Shown here: positions 7,768 through 16,373 of the stretch, one piece after another | Numbering within the stretch: the stretch's first letter is position 1 | How the letters are laid out: every line of letters begins with the position of its first letter | Source: CBDDKU01 sp965230375 | GTDB lineage: Bacteria > Bacteroidota > Bacteroidia > Flavobacteriales_D > Cryomorphaceae | Direction of reading: 5' to 3' | Assembly (NCBI GenBank): GCA_965230375.1 | Contig: CBDDKU010000026.1 | Coordinates: 124,001 to 188,000 of the forward strand | Length of the DNA stretch: 64,000 bases | Made by a program: the position numbers and the translations under genes | The notes under the pieces: generated by a model | What the model saw: only the letters and a program-made list of their open reading frames with translations | The model's database searches: none | What the model was told of the DNA's origin: nothing

Positions 7768-9327
7768 CTAAAAGTCGCGGTAAACATTCGAGATTCTCGT
7801 AGCCAAACGCACTCCAATCCAATGCGTTGAGTTCGGATCTTCTCCCCGAGTGTTGTCATGCCGAAACACATATGTAAGGCTAGCTCTCAGATTCATCCTT
7901 CGGTTCAAAATAATCCCCCCTTCAAGCTCCTGATAGTACAAATGCGTGGCAATTCCTTGTCCTATCTTATTTCCATAATCCATGGCAGGATTCTCATAAC
8001 TCTTGTAAATGTTTCCGCCAAAGTTGAGCGAGTCAGGGTCGCGACCATACAGCCCATAGACGAATTCCGCCTTTCCAAACCAGTCTCCTTTTTCGTAGTA
8101 ACCTCTCAACACCCCTTCAAAAAAGTTCGTCCCCCATTGATGGGCCAGCGGCTGATTGTAGTGAGCCACATTCTGAAGTACACTTCCATGGGTATAGGTA
8201 AATGGACGTGCCAGATTACCCTCTATTTGAATCCAAGAGCCTTCGGCCTGGAAGGGATCGTACCACTTGGCTCCAAGCTGAACGCCATACTTATTGGCCC
8301 ACCACTTCGAGCGATCTCTGATTTCTTCGAGAAGAAACTCATCCAGCAACAACTGTCCGTAGAGCATGAGCTTCTTTGATGCTTTGAAGCTTAAGTCAAT
8401 CCCAAGCATGGCATTATCAGGAGAGCCCAACGAAAACTCAACTGTTCTGTAAAAAATGATTGGGTTCAGGTAATTCGGATCGAATCCACGATCGGAAAGG
8501 CTGTCTTCAGCCTGCCAGTAAATGTTTTCAAAAAACCCCACATTAAATCTCGGTGAAACAGCCCAACTCAAGTAGTGCGTGGTACTGTACTTTGTCTCAA
8601 ACGGACGTGGATCATCGTTTGGTCGAGTACCCTGGAGCATCGAGTACAGGTTGGTGTATTTTATCTTCCAAACGTCTGTTTCTATTTTCAAGTAGGGGTA
8701 GGCAAAAGTTCCATCGCTCAGCATTAGCGAACGGTAACCATAGCCAAAGGAATTTCGGCCATATCCTAACTCAAACTGAAAATACTTAGATGGTGCATAC
8801 GAGAGTCGGGCTGTGGGGGTGAAGAAGGATGGATTGCCCAGGTCAGCGCGGTTTTTCCCGAGTGAAGGAATAACTCCGGTTGAGTCTTCGAGATGGAGCC
8901 AGTAGTCTGGTGCATTTAGACCCCCACCCATGAAATCGGCGTAAAGACTCAGCTTATCACCTAGTCGGATGTTGGTGGCCATCCCTACCCCACTCACAAA
9001 TGAGAAATTGTTGCCATCATTCATATAGCCTACACCCAAATCGACTAAGGGCATGAAGCTAAATTCGACAGCATCTGAATCGGCAGGTCTCCAAAACCCT
9101 TTCCCCCAGCCCGGCAGCACCAAGGCCGAGTCTGATTCGAGTTGGGGCAAATCGCGAAGCGCCCAGGGCCGTACAGCCAAGTGATCAGCCTTGCCATCCG
9201 CCACCATTTTACGCTCCATTTCCATTCGGAGGAGATCATTCTCCCAATAATGTCCTGATTGGGCAAGTGATGATGCGGCTGCACCACAGAAAAAGACGAG
9301 AAGAAGCTTATTCAGTAGCCGACGCAA
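7768..9327 (-). CDS. RemB/Wzi-like outer-membrane beta-barrel protein (paralogue 1)
   Basis: 519 residues with a signal peptide (about 1-22, ending SSLAQ) and a body of alternating aromatic strands typical of an outer-membrane barrel. The centre holds FELGYGRNSFGYGYRSLMLSD, a pattern I associate with RemB/capsule-assembly Wzi proteins of Bacteroidetes, and the C-terminus ends in GVRLATRISNVYRDF with terminal Phe as usual for barrel proteins. The protein encoded at 10439-12031 is clearly related and ends in FRTRLANVYRDF. Its start overlaps the end of the WecA-type gene by 20 bp, so the two are co-translated. A role in polysaccharide export or anchoring is inferred from the fold and the neighbours. 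Confidence 0.72.
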   Translation of the reverse strand: MRRLLNKLLLVFFCGAAASSLAQSGHYWENDLLRMEMERKMVADGKADHLAVRPWALRDLPQLESDSALVLPGWGKGFWRPADSDAVEFSFMPLVDLGVGYMNDGNNFSFVSGVGMATNIRLGDKLSLYADFMGGGLNAPDYWLHLEDSTGVIPSLGKNRADLGNPSFFTPTARLSYAPSKYFQFELGYGRNSFGYGYRSLMLSDGTFAYPYLKIETDVWKIKYTNLYSMLQGTRPNDDPRPFETKYSTTHYLSWAVSPRFNVGFFENIYWQAEDSLSDRGFDPNYLNPIIFYRTVEFSLGSPDNAMLGIDLSFKASKKLMLYGQLLLDEFLLEEIRDRSKWWANKYGVQLGAKWYDPFQAEGSWIQIEGNLARPFTYTHGSVLQNVAHYNQPLAHQWGTNFFEGVLRGYYEKGDWFGKAEFVYGLYGRDPDSLNFGGNIYKSYENPAMDYGNKIGQGIATHLYYQELEGGIILNRRMNLRASLTYVFRHDNTRGEDPNSTHWIGVRLATRISNVYRDF

Positions 9328-10414
9328 TTGAACTGGTTTTTTTCATCCTAAAGAGAAAGACAACATGAACAACTAACCAACTCAAAGCGAACATCGCAAA
9401 GAATGTAATAGTTGGTGATATTCCTGCAAAGCACAGACTAATGAGTGGCAAAGAGATCGAAACAGCGTATAAAATCAAAGCGGTTTGTGCGTGGCTATAT
9501 CCCTTGTCGATAAGCTTGTGGTGAATGTGATTTCGATCTGCTGCAAACGGTGAGAGCCCATTTACAATGCGAATAGAAAATACGCGCAGAGTATCAATGA
9601 GTGGATAAGCCAGAACCGCCATCGCGTATACTGGCGCTGAGATGCCATCGACTATGGTTGGTACTATCTTAGTATCTGTTTCAATACACTTGATAGCCAT
9701 CACGAAAGTGAACGCCCCAATAAATAATGAGCCCGAATCACCCATAAAGATCCGAGCAGGATTGAAATTGAAGACTAGGAAAGCGCTCAGGGAACCAGCT
9801 AGCACAAAGGCTAACAAACTCATATCGTATTGATAGGATGTATAAAACCAAATTCCTAAAAAGCAGGAAGTGATTAGTCCAATTCCCGCTGCCAATCCAT
9901 CACTACCGTCAATCAAGTTGAAAGCATTCACCACCACGATATAAGTAAACACCGATAACAAAACGCTGGCCCAATAAGGCAATTCGTACAAATCGAAAAC
10001 ACCATGCATCCCCGTTATCCGGATGTCGGACATTACCACAAGGATAAACCCAACAATGATGTGGCTAACCAATTTTTTAACCGGTGCTACACCTATAATA
10101 TCGTCCTTCACCCCCATAAAGAAGATGAGAATAGCCGCTGCTATGAGAAACTTAAACTCCTTAACGGATTCCGAAAACTCGACCAAACTCCCGAAATAGG
10201 ACATGTTATCTGAAGGAAACCACAAGGCGTAGGCAAAGACACTAGCCGCGAAGAGAATGATTCCACCGATAGTCGGGACACTCGTTTTGTGGGTCTTGCG
10301 GTCCTCTGACGGTTCATCGACCAAATGCTTCATCTTAGCCACCTTGATAAGCGAAGGGGTCGCCAACAAGACAACAAAAAAAGAAGTAATGAATCCGAGT
10401 ATGATCTCCTTCAC
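9308..10414 (-). CDS. WecA/TagO-type polyprenyl-phosphate sugar-1-phosphate transferase
   Basis: 368 residues, MraY/WecA family integral membrane enzyme with about ten or eleven helices. It transfers a HexNAc-1-phosphate from a UDP-sugar to undecaprenyl phosphate and so starts O-antigen, capsule or wall polymer chains. Diagnostic motifs appear in order: DEPSEDRKTHKTSVPTIGG (about 38-56), AFNLIDGSDGLAAG (about 160), FMGDSGSLFIGAF (about 220), and DRNHIHHKLIDKGYSH (about 293), the His-rich loop of WecA/TagO rather than MraY. The sugar specificity cannot be read. It is flanked by two related outer-membrane barrels and followed upstream by GDP-fucose genes, indicating a surface polysaccharide locus. 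Confidence 0.9.
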   Translation of the reverse strand: MKEIILGFITSFFVVLLATPSLIKVAKMKHLVDEPSEDRKTHKTSVPTIGGIILFAASVFAYALWFPSDNMSYFGSLVEFSESVKEFKFLIAAAILIFFMGVKDDIIGVAPVKKLVSHIIVGFILVVMSDIRITGMHGVFDLYELPYWASVLLSVFTYIVVVNAFNLIDGSDGLAAGIGLITSCFLGIWFYTSYQYDMSLLAFVLAGSLSAFLVFNFNPARIFMGDSGSLFIGAFTFVMAIKCIETDTKIVPTIVDGISAPVYAMAVLAYPLIDTLRVFSIRIVNGLSPFAADRNHIHHKLIDKGYSHAQTALILYAVSISLPLISLCFAGISPTITFFAMFALSWLVVHVVFLFRMKKTSSIASATE

Positions 10415-10438
10415 GTTATCAGCTTTAAACTACAAATA

Positions 10439-12031
10439 TCAAAAATCGCGGTACACATTCGCCAAACGGGTTCTAAATCCAAAATACCAGAACAAATTAT
10501 CAGTGTTGTATTCCCGATAATCAGCTGTTCTGGATGTCATACCGGCATAGAGCTGCATATTAGTCGTAGGATTAAAAATGTAAGCACATTGATAGTCCTG
10601 GAAAAAGACAGTCTCCAAATCATAAACTTGATCTATGTCAGCAGGTGATAAAGGATCACGACCCCTATCTGCATACGTGGAATAAGCCAATCGAGCCTGT
10701 CCATACCAACGCTTGTGCATGTAAGTGGCAACGGCTTGCACTTCTTCAAATCCCGCCCCTAGTGGGTGCGCTAGCGGTTGGTTGAAATGAGTATAGCCTT
10801 GCAGCGCGTTTGATGAAGCATAGGCTCCTTCTGATACAGCGTTGTACTCCAATTGGATGTCGATTCTCGGAAGAGCCTCAATGAACTTGGTTCCCACCTG
10901 ATAACCATAGCGCTCTCCATCCAAATCGTCGAGCATAGCCTGCCCATAAAGCTTCAACCACTTGGTAGGACGATAACCAATGTTCAGCCCTACGAGGGCA
11001 TTATTGTCTGGATCGTCTAAGCCCAAAATAGCAGAATTAAGAATCGGTATGGGGTTCAAAGATTGATATTGAAAAGGCTCTGTACCCGTGCTATCGTCAA
11101 ACTGTTTCCAAACTATGGATTCAAAGAGCCCCAGCTCAAGTTTCTCAAAAGGCTCCCAACTCAGGTAATTAAAACTCATGTATTTCCGCTTGAACAAGGC
11201 TTCTGGAGCTTCACCAACAGGAAGCCTTTCAAGGTTTTGAAGTAAATTAATCTGGTAGGTGTACTTGAGCTTATTCTCAAAAAGATTGATGGTGTAGCCC
11301 GCGAATGGCATATTGAATGAATTGTCGCTTAAGAGCACTGAGCGATACCCATGTCCAATAAAGCTTTTGTGGTGTCCAAATTGAATTTGGAGCCATTCAG
11401 CAGCATTAATACCCACATAGCCATTAGCCATGTTGAAATCGTATCCTGTGTCCTTAAAAGGTTTAATTCGACCATTACCAGGAACCACTTCGAGCGAATC
11501 AACGAAGGCATCGAGGTAGGAAGGAAGCCTGGCTTGATTTTCTCTTAGGTCGGTGTAGAAAAAAACCTTCTCTCCAACTTGCCCCGAAATGGCAAAGCCA
11601 CGCGTATTTACAAAGAGATGGCCGCCATCATCATTGAAAGTCTCTATTTCTCGACCGTAGCCAAAATCGAAAATGAAATCAGAATTGAGCTTCAGGCCAC
11701 CTTTATCTAACTCTATGAGGTGTTCGGAGAATATCTTCTCTACAACAGTGTAGTAATACTTGGCCGTATCTGGACCCAGGCCACTCACGCTGCTGACGTC
11801 GGTTCCCACGCTATACACAGGCTTTATACCACCGTGAACCCCTGGTTGCTCATAGACTCCACTCCGCTCTATTCGAATGTCGGAGAGATTATTGAAAGGA
11901 AGGTAATAATCCTGAGCCAGGAGCCAGAAAGGACAAAGCATAAAAGCCAAGGCCAACCGTTGGCATCGCGCTTTAGGACTCCACTTTTGACGCTTGATCT
12001 CGATATTCTTTATAAACTTCACGAATACCAT
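10439..12031 (-). CDS. RemB/Wzi-like outer-membrane beta-barrel protein (paralogue 2)
   Basis: 530 residues as drawn. A hydrophobic core LALAFMLCPFWLLAQ at about residues 26-40 is a good signal peptide, but the ATG used here gives an unusually long basic n-region and overlaps fcl by 59 bp; a TTG at 11956 or the ATG at 11941 may be the true start. The barrel shows IQFGHHKSFIGHGYRSVLLSD in the centre and ends FRTRLANVYRDF, paralogous to the 7.8-9.3 kb protein. The first 130 residues contain a separate region (SDIRIERSGVYEQPG) that the other copy lacks. Likely surface polysaccharide assembly or gliding; inferred. Confidence 0.7.
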   Translation of the reverse strand: MVFVKFIKNIEIKRQKWSPKARCQRLALAFMLCPFWLLAQDYYLPFNNLSDIRIERSGVYEQPGVHGGIKPVYSVGTDVSSVSGLGPDTAKYYYTVVEKIFSEHLIELDKGGLKLNSDFIFDFGYGREIETFNDDGGHLFVNTRGFAISGQVGEKVFFYTDLRENQARLPSYLDAFVDSLEVVPGNGRIKPFKDTGYDFNMANGYVGINAAEWLQIQFGHHKSFIGHGYRSVLLSDNSFNMPFAGYTINLFENKLKYTYQINLLQNLERLPVGEAPEALFKRKYMSFNYLSWEPFEKLELGLFESIVWKQFDDSTGTEPFQYQSLNPIPILNSAILGLDDPDNNALVGLNIGYRPTKWLKLYGQAMLDDLDGERYGYQVGTKFIEALPRIDIQLEYNAVSEGAYASSNALQGYTHFNQPLAHPLGAGFEEVQAVATYMHKRWYGQARLAYSTYADRGRDPLSPADIDQVYDLETVFFQDYQCAYIFNPTTNMQLYAGMTSRTADYREYNTDNLFWYFGFRTRLANVYRDF

Positions 12032-12914
12032 CTTCTAGTTCAATGGTATGTTTCCAGCCCAATGTATGAATTCTCGAGACATCCATGAGCTTTCGTGGCG
12101 TACCGTCTGGTTTTGATGAATCGTAAACCAAATCACCTTCAAAGCCTACAATGGCTTTGATAGTAGATGCCAGCTCACTGATGGTCACGTCTTCACCTGT
12201 TCCAATATTGACGAACTGCTTTTGGTCATACGAATTCATCAAGAATAGACAGGCTTGGGCGAGGTCATCCACATGCAAAAACTCGCGCATAGGTTTTCCA
12301 GAACCCCAGATTTCAACTTGATTGTCTCCGCGTTCCTTCGCTTCGTGAAATTTGCGAAGTAAGGCTGGAAGGACGTGCGAATTATTTAAGTCGTAATTAT
12401 CGTTTGGCCCATAGAGATTGGTCGGCATGGCCGAGATAAACTTGTCGCCGTATTGATCCCTATATGCTTCACATAGCTTGATCCCAGCAATCTTTGCAAT
12501 GGCATAAGGCTCATTGGTAGGTTCTAGCAGACCAGTTAGCAAAGCATCTTCACGGAGTGGCTGTTCTGCCATCTTGGGGTAGATGCAAGAAGACCCCAGA
12601 AAGAGTAATTTCTCGACTTTAAAATCGTGCGCAGCGTGAATCACATTGGCTTCGATCATCAAGTTGTCATACAGAAATTCGCCGCGGTACACGTTGTTCG
12701 CGTGAATTCCCCCCACCTTAGCTGCAGCAAGAAATACATGGGTTGGCTTCTCTGTTTCAAAAAATTCGCGAACTGCTCGTTGGTCTCTCAAGTCGAGTTC
12801 TGATGATCGTCGGGTAATGATATTTTCATAACCATCGGCCTTCAGCGCTCTGACTATGGCGCTACCCACCATGCCGCGATGTCCTGCTACAAATATTCTA
12901 CTCGATTTCTCCAC
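11973..12914 (-). CDS. fcl: GDP-L-fucose synthase
   Basis: 313 residues, extended SDR epimerase/reductase that turns GDP-4-keto-6-deoxy-mannose into GDP-L-fucose with NADPH. The Rossmann motif is FVAGHRGMVGSAIVRAL (about 8-24). The catalytic triad is present: Ser in GSSCIYPKMAEQP (about 107-119) and YAIAKIAGIKLCEAY (about 136). GFEGDLVYDSSKPDGTPRK near residue 255 is typical. It starts 3 bp after the gmd stop, giving the standard two-step GDP-fucose module. The fucose probably enters the polysaccharide built by the neighbouring transferase. Confidence 0.96.
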   Translation of the reverse strand: MEKSSRIFVAGHRGMVGSAIVRALKADGYENIITRRSSELDLRDQRAVREFFETEKPTHVFLAAAKVGGIHANNVYRGEFLYDNLMIEANVIHAAHDFKVEKLLFLGSSCIYPKMAEQPLREDALLTGLLEPTNEPYAIAKIAGIKLCEAYRDQYGDKFISAMPTNLYGPNDNYDLNNSHVLPALLRKFHEAKERGDNQVEIWGSGKPMREFLHVDDLAQACLFLMNSYDQKQFVNIGTGEDVTISELASTIKAIVGFEGDLVYDSSKPDGTPRKLMDVSRIHTLGWKHTIELEDGIREVYKEYRDQASKVES

Positions 12915-12917
12915 GAC

Positions 12918-14009
12918 TTACTCGTTGTAGTTCATGACTTTGTGCCCACCTTCTAGCAGGTACTTGTCGCGCTTGAATAATTTCATGTCGGCGGCTACCA
13001 TTTCGGCGATCAACTCATCGAGTTTGTAGGTGTGCTCCCAACCGAGCTTTTCCTTAGCTTTTGAAGGATCACCGATTAGCAGATCTACTTCGGTTGGTCG
13101 GTAGTATTTTGGATCAACTTCCACGACTACTTTGCCATTCGCTTTGTTGATTCCCTTTTCATTCTCAGCTTCTCCTTTCCACTCTATCTCGATATCCACT
13201 TCAGAAAAAGCTCTTTCGATAAAATAGCGCACGGTGTTAGTCACTCCTGTTGCCAGAACAAAGTCGTCCGGTTCATCGTGCTGCAAAATGCGCCACATTC
13301 CTTCTACATAGTCTTTGGCGTGACCCCAATCTCTTTTTGCATCGATGTTACCCATGTACACCTTGTCCTGAAGGCCAAGTTTGATTCGGGCTACGGCGCG
13401 GGTTATTTTTCGCGTCACGAATGTTTCGCCACGCAATGGACTTTCGTGGTTGAAAAGAATCCCGTTTGAAGCGAAAATACCGTATGCTTCCCGATAGTTT
13501 CTCGTGATCCAGTATGCGTAGATCTTTGCTACTCCGTAAGGGCTTCTCGGATAAAATGGCGTTGTCTCCGACTGGGGCACTTCCTGCACTTTTCCGTAGA
13601 GCTCACTGGTAGAAGCTTGATAAATCTTTACTTCCTTCTCCATATTCAAGATACGGATGGCCTCCAGGATTCTGAGCGTACCCATTGCATCAACGTTTGC
13701 CGTGTACTCTGGTGTGTCGAACGAAACGTGAACATGAGACATCGCCGCAAGATTATAAATCTCATCTGGCTTTACTTCCTGAATGATGCGTATAATGTTG
13801 GTCGAATCGGTCAAATCACCGTAGTGAAGAAACAGATTCACTTTTTCTTCGTGTTGGTCCTGGTAAAGGTGATCGATTCTGTCGGTGTTGAACAAAGAGC
13901 TACGGCGCTTAATTCCGTGCACTTCATATCCTTTGCTCAGTAGTAATTCTGATAGGTAAGCCCCATCTTGTCCGGTGATTCCAGTTATTAGGGCGACTTT
14001 TTTTGACAT
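12918..14009 (-). CDS. gmd: GDP-mannose 4,6-dehydratase
   Basis: 363 residues, the usual length, converting GDP-D-mannose to GDP-4-keto-6-deoxy-D-mannose. Visible motifs are ALITGITGQDGAYLSELLL at the N-terminus (NADP site), HYGDLTDSTN (about 63), YNLAAMSHVHVSF (about 85), the active-site STSELYGKV (about 134), PFYPRSPYGVAKIYAYW (about 151) and the substrate loop NHESPLRGETFVTRKI (about 187). It is first of the gmd-fcl pair, with its own -7 box 15-22 nt before the ATG. Confidence 0.97.
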   Translation of the reverse strand: MSKKVALITGITGQDGAYLSELLLSKGYEVHGIKRRSSLFNTDRIDHLYQDQHEEKVNLFLHYGDLTDSTNIIRIIQEVKPDEIYNLAAMSHVHVSFDTPEYTANVDAMGTLRILEAIRILNMEKEVKIYQASTSELYGKVQEVPQSETTPFYPRSPYGVAKIYAYWITRNYREAYGIFASNGILFNHESPLRGETFVTRKITRAVARIKLGLQDKVYMGNIDAKRDWGHAKDYVEGMWRILQHDEPDDFVLATGVTNTVRYFIERAFSEVDIEIEWKGEAENEKGINKANGKVVVEVDPKYYRPTEVDLLIGDPSKAKEKLGWEHTYKLDELIAEMVAADMKLFKRDKYLLEGGHKVMNYNE

Positions 14010-14024
14010 TCAGCGAAGTTTTTG

Positions 14025-14032
14025 CAAAAGTA
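14025..14032 (-). promoter_or_regulatory. -7 element TACTTTTG, gmd-fcl
   Basis: Exact TAnnTTTG on the minus strand, about 15 bp before the gmd ATG; the predicted leader is only about 8 nt. No good -33 was seen. Confidence 0.5.
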
Positions 14033-14054
14033 TAAGATAAGATGAAGAGTTCCA

Positions 14055-14918
14055 CTAATAAGCCGAACCGGAACTCGATATTTTTTCAATGGGGTGCCAA
14101 GTTGTTTTGATTTCCTGAAGCTCCATGATCAGGTCCAGACTGCCTTTGGTCGGAATATCGGGGTGATTCCTAAAGCGCTTCACACTATCTGCACAAGCTT
14201 CAGCTATTGACTTGATCATAGGTTTTTCTAGGCAAAAAGCCACGAGCGCATTCACATCCATATGAGAAGCCATGATAGGCGATAACTCATTCGCGAAACC
14301 CGTTAGGATATTGACTACGCCGCCTGGCACATCAGATGTTGCCAGAACTTCAGCAAAACTCACGGCAGAAACAGCATAGGTCTCTGAAGCGAGAACAACG
14401 ACTGTATTTCCACCAGCAATAGCAGGGATAATAGCCTGCAGCAAACCGACTAGTGGTCCATCTTGATGCGCTATCACTGCAACAACTCCGGTAGGTTCGG
14501 GAATAGAAAAATTGAAATGGGAACTAGCCACTGGATTAACAGCGCTGCTCACCTGAACGTACTTATCGCACCACCCAGCGTAGTATACCAGGAGATCAAT
14601 TGCTGCATCAAACTCCTTATTGGCTTTGGTGGTGGTATACCCTAGCCTTGTCAACTCATCTACAAACTGGCTCTTGCGCTGCTGCATGATTTCGGCGATG
14701 CGATAAACAATCTGGGAGCGGTTGTACGCCGACTTTCCCGCCCATGATTTCTGAGCGCTTCGAGCAGTCACCACGGCATTTCTAAAATCCTTACGGGATC
14801 CACGGCAAATATTGGCGACAAATTCTCCCTTCGCATTCTTCAGCTCGTAGTATCGGCCACTCTCTGTGCGCGGAAAAGCACCACCAATGAACATTTTATA
14901 AGTCTTCATTACTTCCAT
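14055..14918 (-). CDS. Truncated aldehyde dehydrogenase-like protein without active site
   Basis: 287 residues against about 480 for a full ALDH. The N-terminal pattern of the family is retained: KMFIGGAFPRTESGRYYEL, then a helical region with YYAGWCDKYVQ, and a degenerate coenzyme region GVVAVIAHQDGPLVGLLQ in place of the IPWNFPL motif, then AGGNTVVVLASE. The FTGS loop, the Glu of ELGG and the catalytic Cys region are absent; after VNILTG the sequence diverges and ends. It follows a complete ALDH after 4 bp. This resembles the second, non-catalytic domain of ALDH16-type proteins, here encoded separately. It is probably a structural partner; a decaying gene is the alternative, though the frame is intact. 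Confidence 0.8.
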   Translation of the reverse strand: MEVMKTYKMFIGGAFPRTESGRYYELKNAKGEFVANICRGSRKDFRNAVVTARSAQKSWAGKSAYNRSQIVYRIAEIMQQRKSQFVDELTRLGYTTTKANKEFDAAIDLLVYYAGWCDKYVQVSSAVNPVASSHFNFSIPEPTGVVAVIAHQDGPLVGLLQAIIPAIAGGNTVVVLASETYAVSAVSFAEVLATSDVPGGVVNILTGFANELSPIMASHMDVNALVAFCLEKPMIKSIAEACADSVKRFRNHPDIPTKGSLDLIMELQEIKTTWHPIEKISSSGSAY

Positions 14919-14922
14919 CTTC

Positions 14923-16371
14923 TCAGTTCAAATTTAGATATGCTTCCAGGCCGTGAACGCCTCCTTCCCTTCCGAATCCAGACTCTTTATATCCACCAAA
15001 TGGCGATGTCGGGTCAAATTTGTTGTACGTGTTGGCCCAAACCACTCCAGCCTTGAGCTGAGATGTCAGGTTAAACACCTTGGATCCTTTATCTGTCCAG
15101 ACTCCGGCTGAAAGGCCATAAGGCGTGTTGTTAGCCTTTGCAATTACTTCATCCACCGTTCTAAAAGTCTGAATGGCGAGTACAGGGCCAAAGATTTCTT
15201 CCTTGGCGAGCACACTGCTCTGAGCCACATCAAAAAACAAGGTTGGAGCACACCAATACCCTTTTTTAGGAAGGGCAATTTCGGGCTGGAACATTTCGAG
15301 TCCTTCCTTTTTTCCTTGTGCGATATAGGCCTGTATCGTTTTCAACTGGCCCTTGGAGTTGATGGCTCCAATGTCTGTGTTCTTATCGAGAGGGTCGCCT
15401 ACAATGAGTTGGTTTATTCGATGCTTCAGTTTCCGAAACAGCTTGTCGGCAACACCTTCTTGCACAAAGAGCCGAGACCCGGCACAACAGACATGGCCTT
15501 GATTGAAGTATATTCCTTCTACTATTCCATCAACGGCTTGATCAAGCGCGGCATCTTCGAATACGATATTTGCCGCTTTTCCGCCGAGCTCGAGCGTCAA
15601 TTTCTTTTCGGTTCCCGCCGTAGCTCGCATAATCTTTTTGCCAACTTCAGTGCTTCCAGTAAAGGCGATCTTGTCGATTCCCGGGTGGTTGACTATCGCC
15701 TCGCCGGTAGTGCCATCGCCTGTCACTATATTGACAACGCCTTCTGGCAAGCCGGCATCTTTAATGACTTCAGCTAGCTTAAGAGCTGTGAGCGGCGTTG
15801 ATTCGGCTGGTTTTAAAACCACCGTATTTCCACAAGCTAGTGCTGGTGCTATTTTCCATGCAGCCATGAGAAGGGGAAAGTTCCATGGAATAATCTGTCC
15901 AACTACTCCTACGGGAGCAGGCTTTTTATTTGGGAAAGCGTATTCGAGCTTATCAGCCCAGCCTGCATGATAGAAAAAATGGGCTGAAACGAGCGGAATA
16001 TCTATATCTCTGGACTCTCGAATTGGTTTCCCCCCATCTAGTGACTCAATAACGGCAAACTCGCGAGCGCGTTCTTGAATCAACCTGGCCAGTCTGAAAA
16101 TGTACTTTCCGCGTTCGGCTCCCGACATCTTAGACCAAACATTCTCGTATGCCTTTCGAGCTGCCTTGACCGCTTTATCAACATCGTTAGTATCAGCAAG
16201 TGCTACTTCTGATAGGACCTTTTCATTGGCAGGATTTACCGTTTCGAAATACTTGCCCTTTGATGGCTTTACGAAACGTCCACCTATAAATAGCTGATAC
16301 TTCTCTTTTATATTGATGTGATCGATACTCTCAGGTGCCGGATCCCAATTCCAGTTCTTTTGATTTCCCAT
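14923..16371 (-). CDS. NAD(P)-dependent aldehyde dehydrogenase
   Basis: 482 residues, complete and apparently active. Motifs in order: IIPWNFPLLMAAWK (about 160-173), GNTVVLKPAESTPL (181-194), FTGSTEVGKKI (237-247), general base Glu261 in LELGGKAANIV, catalytic Cys295 in NQGHVCCAGSR, and EEIFGPVLAIQTF near 392. It oxidises an aldehyde to an acid; the substrate is not evident from sequence. Placed between deoC (2 bp) and the truncated paralogue (4 bp), it may oxidise the acetaldehyde released by DeoC. Its closest class may be the ALDH16 first domain. Confidence 0.92.
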   Translation of the reverse strand: MGNQKNWNWDPAPESIDHINIKEKYQLFIGGRFVKPSKGKYFETVNPANEKVLSEVALADTNDVDKAVKAARKAYENVWSKMSGAERGKYIFRLARLIQERAREFAVIESLDGGKPIRESRDIDIPLVSAHFFYHAGWADKLEYAFPNKKPAPVGVVGQIIPWNFPLLMAAWKIAPALACGNTVVLKPAESTPLTALKLAEVIKDAGLPEGVVNIVTGDGTTGEAIVNHPGIDKIAFTGSTEVGKKIMRATAGTEKKLTLELGGKAANIVFEDAALDQAVDGIVEGIYFNQGHVCCAGSRLFVQEGVADKLFRKLKHRINQLIVGDPLDKNTDIGAINSKGQLKTIQAYIAQGKKEGLEMFQPEIALPKKGYWCAPTLFFDVAQSSVLAKEEIFGPVLAIQTFRTVDEVIAKANNTPYGLSAGVWTDKGSKVFNLTSQLKAGVVWANTYNKFDPTSPFGGYKESGFGREGGVHGLEAYLNLN

Positions 16372-16373
16372 AA

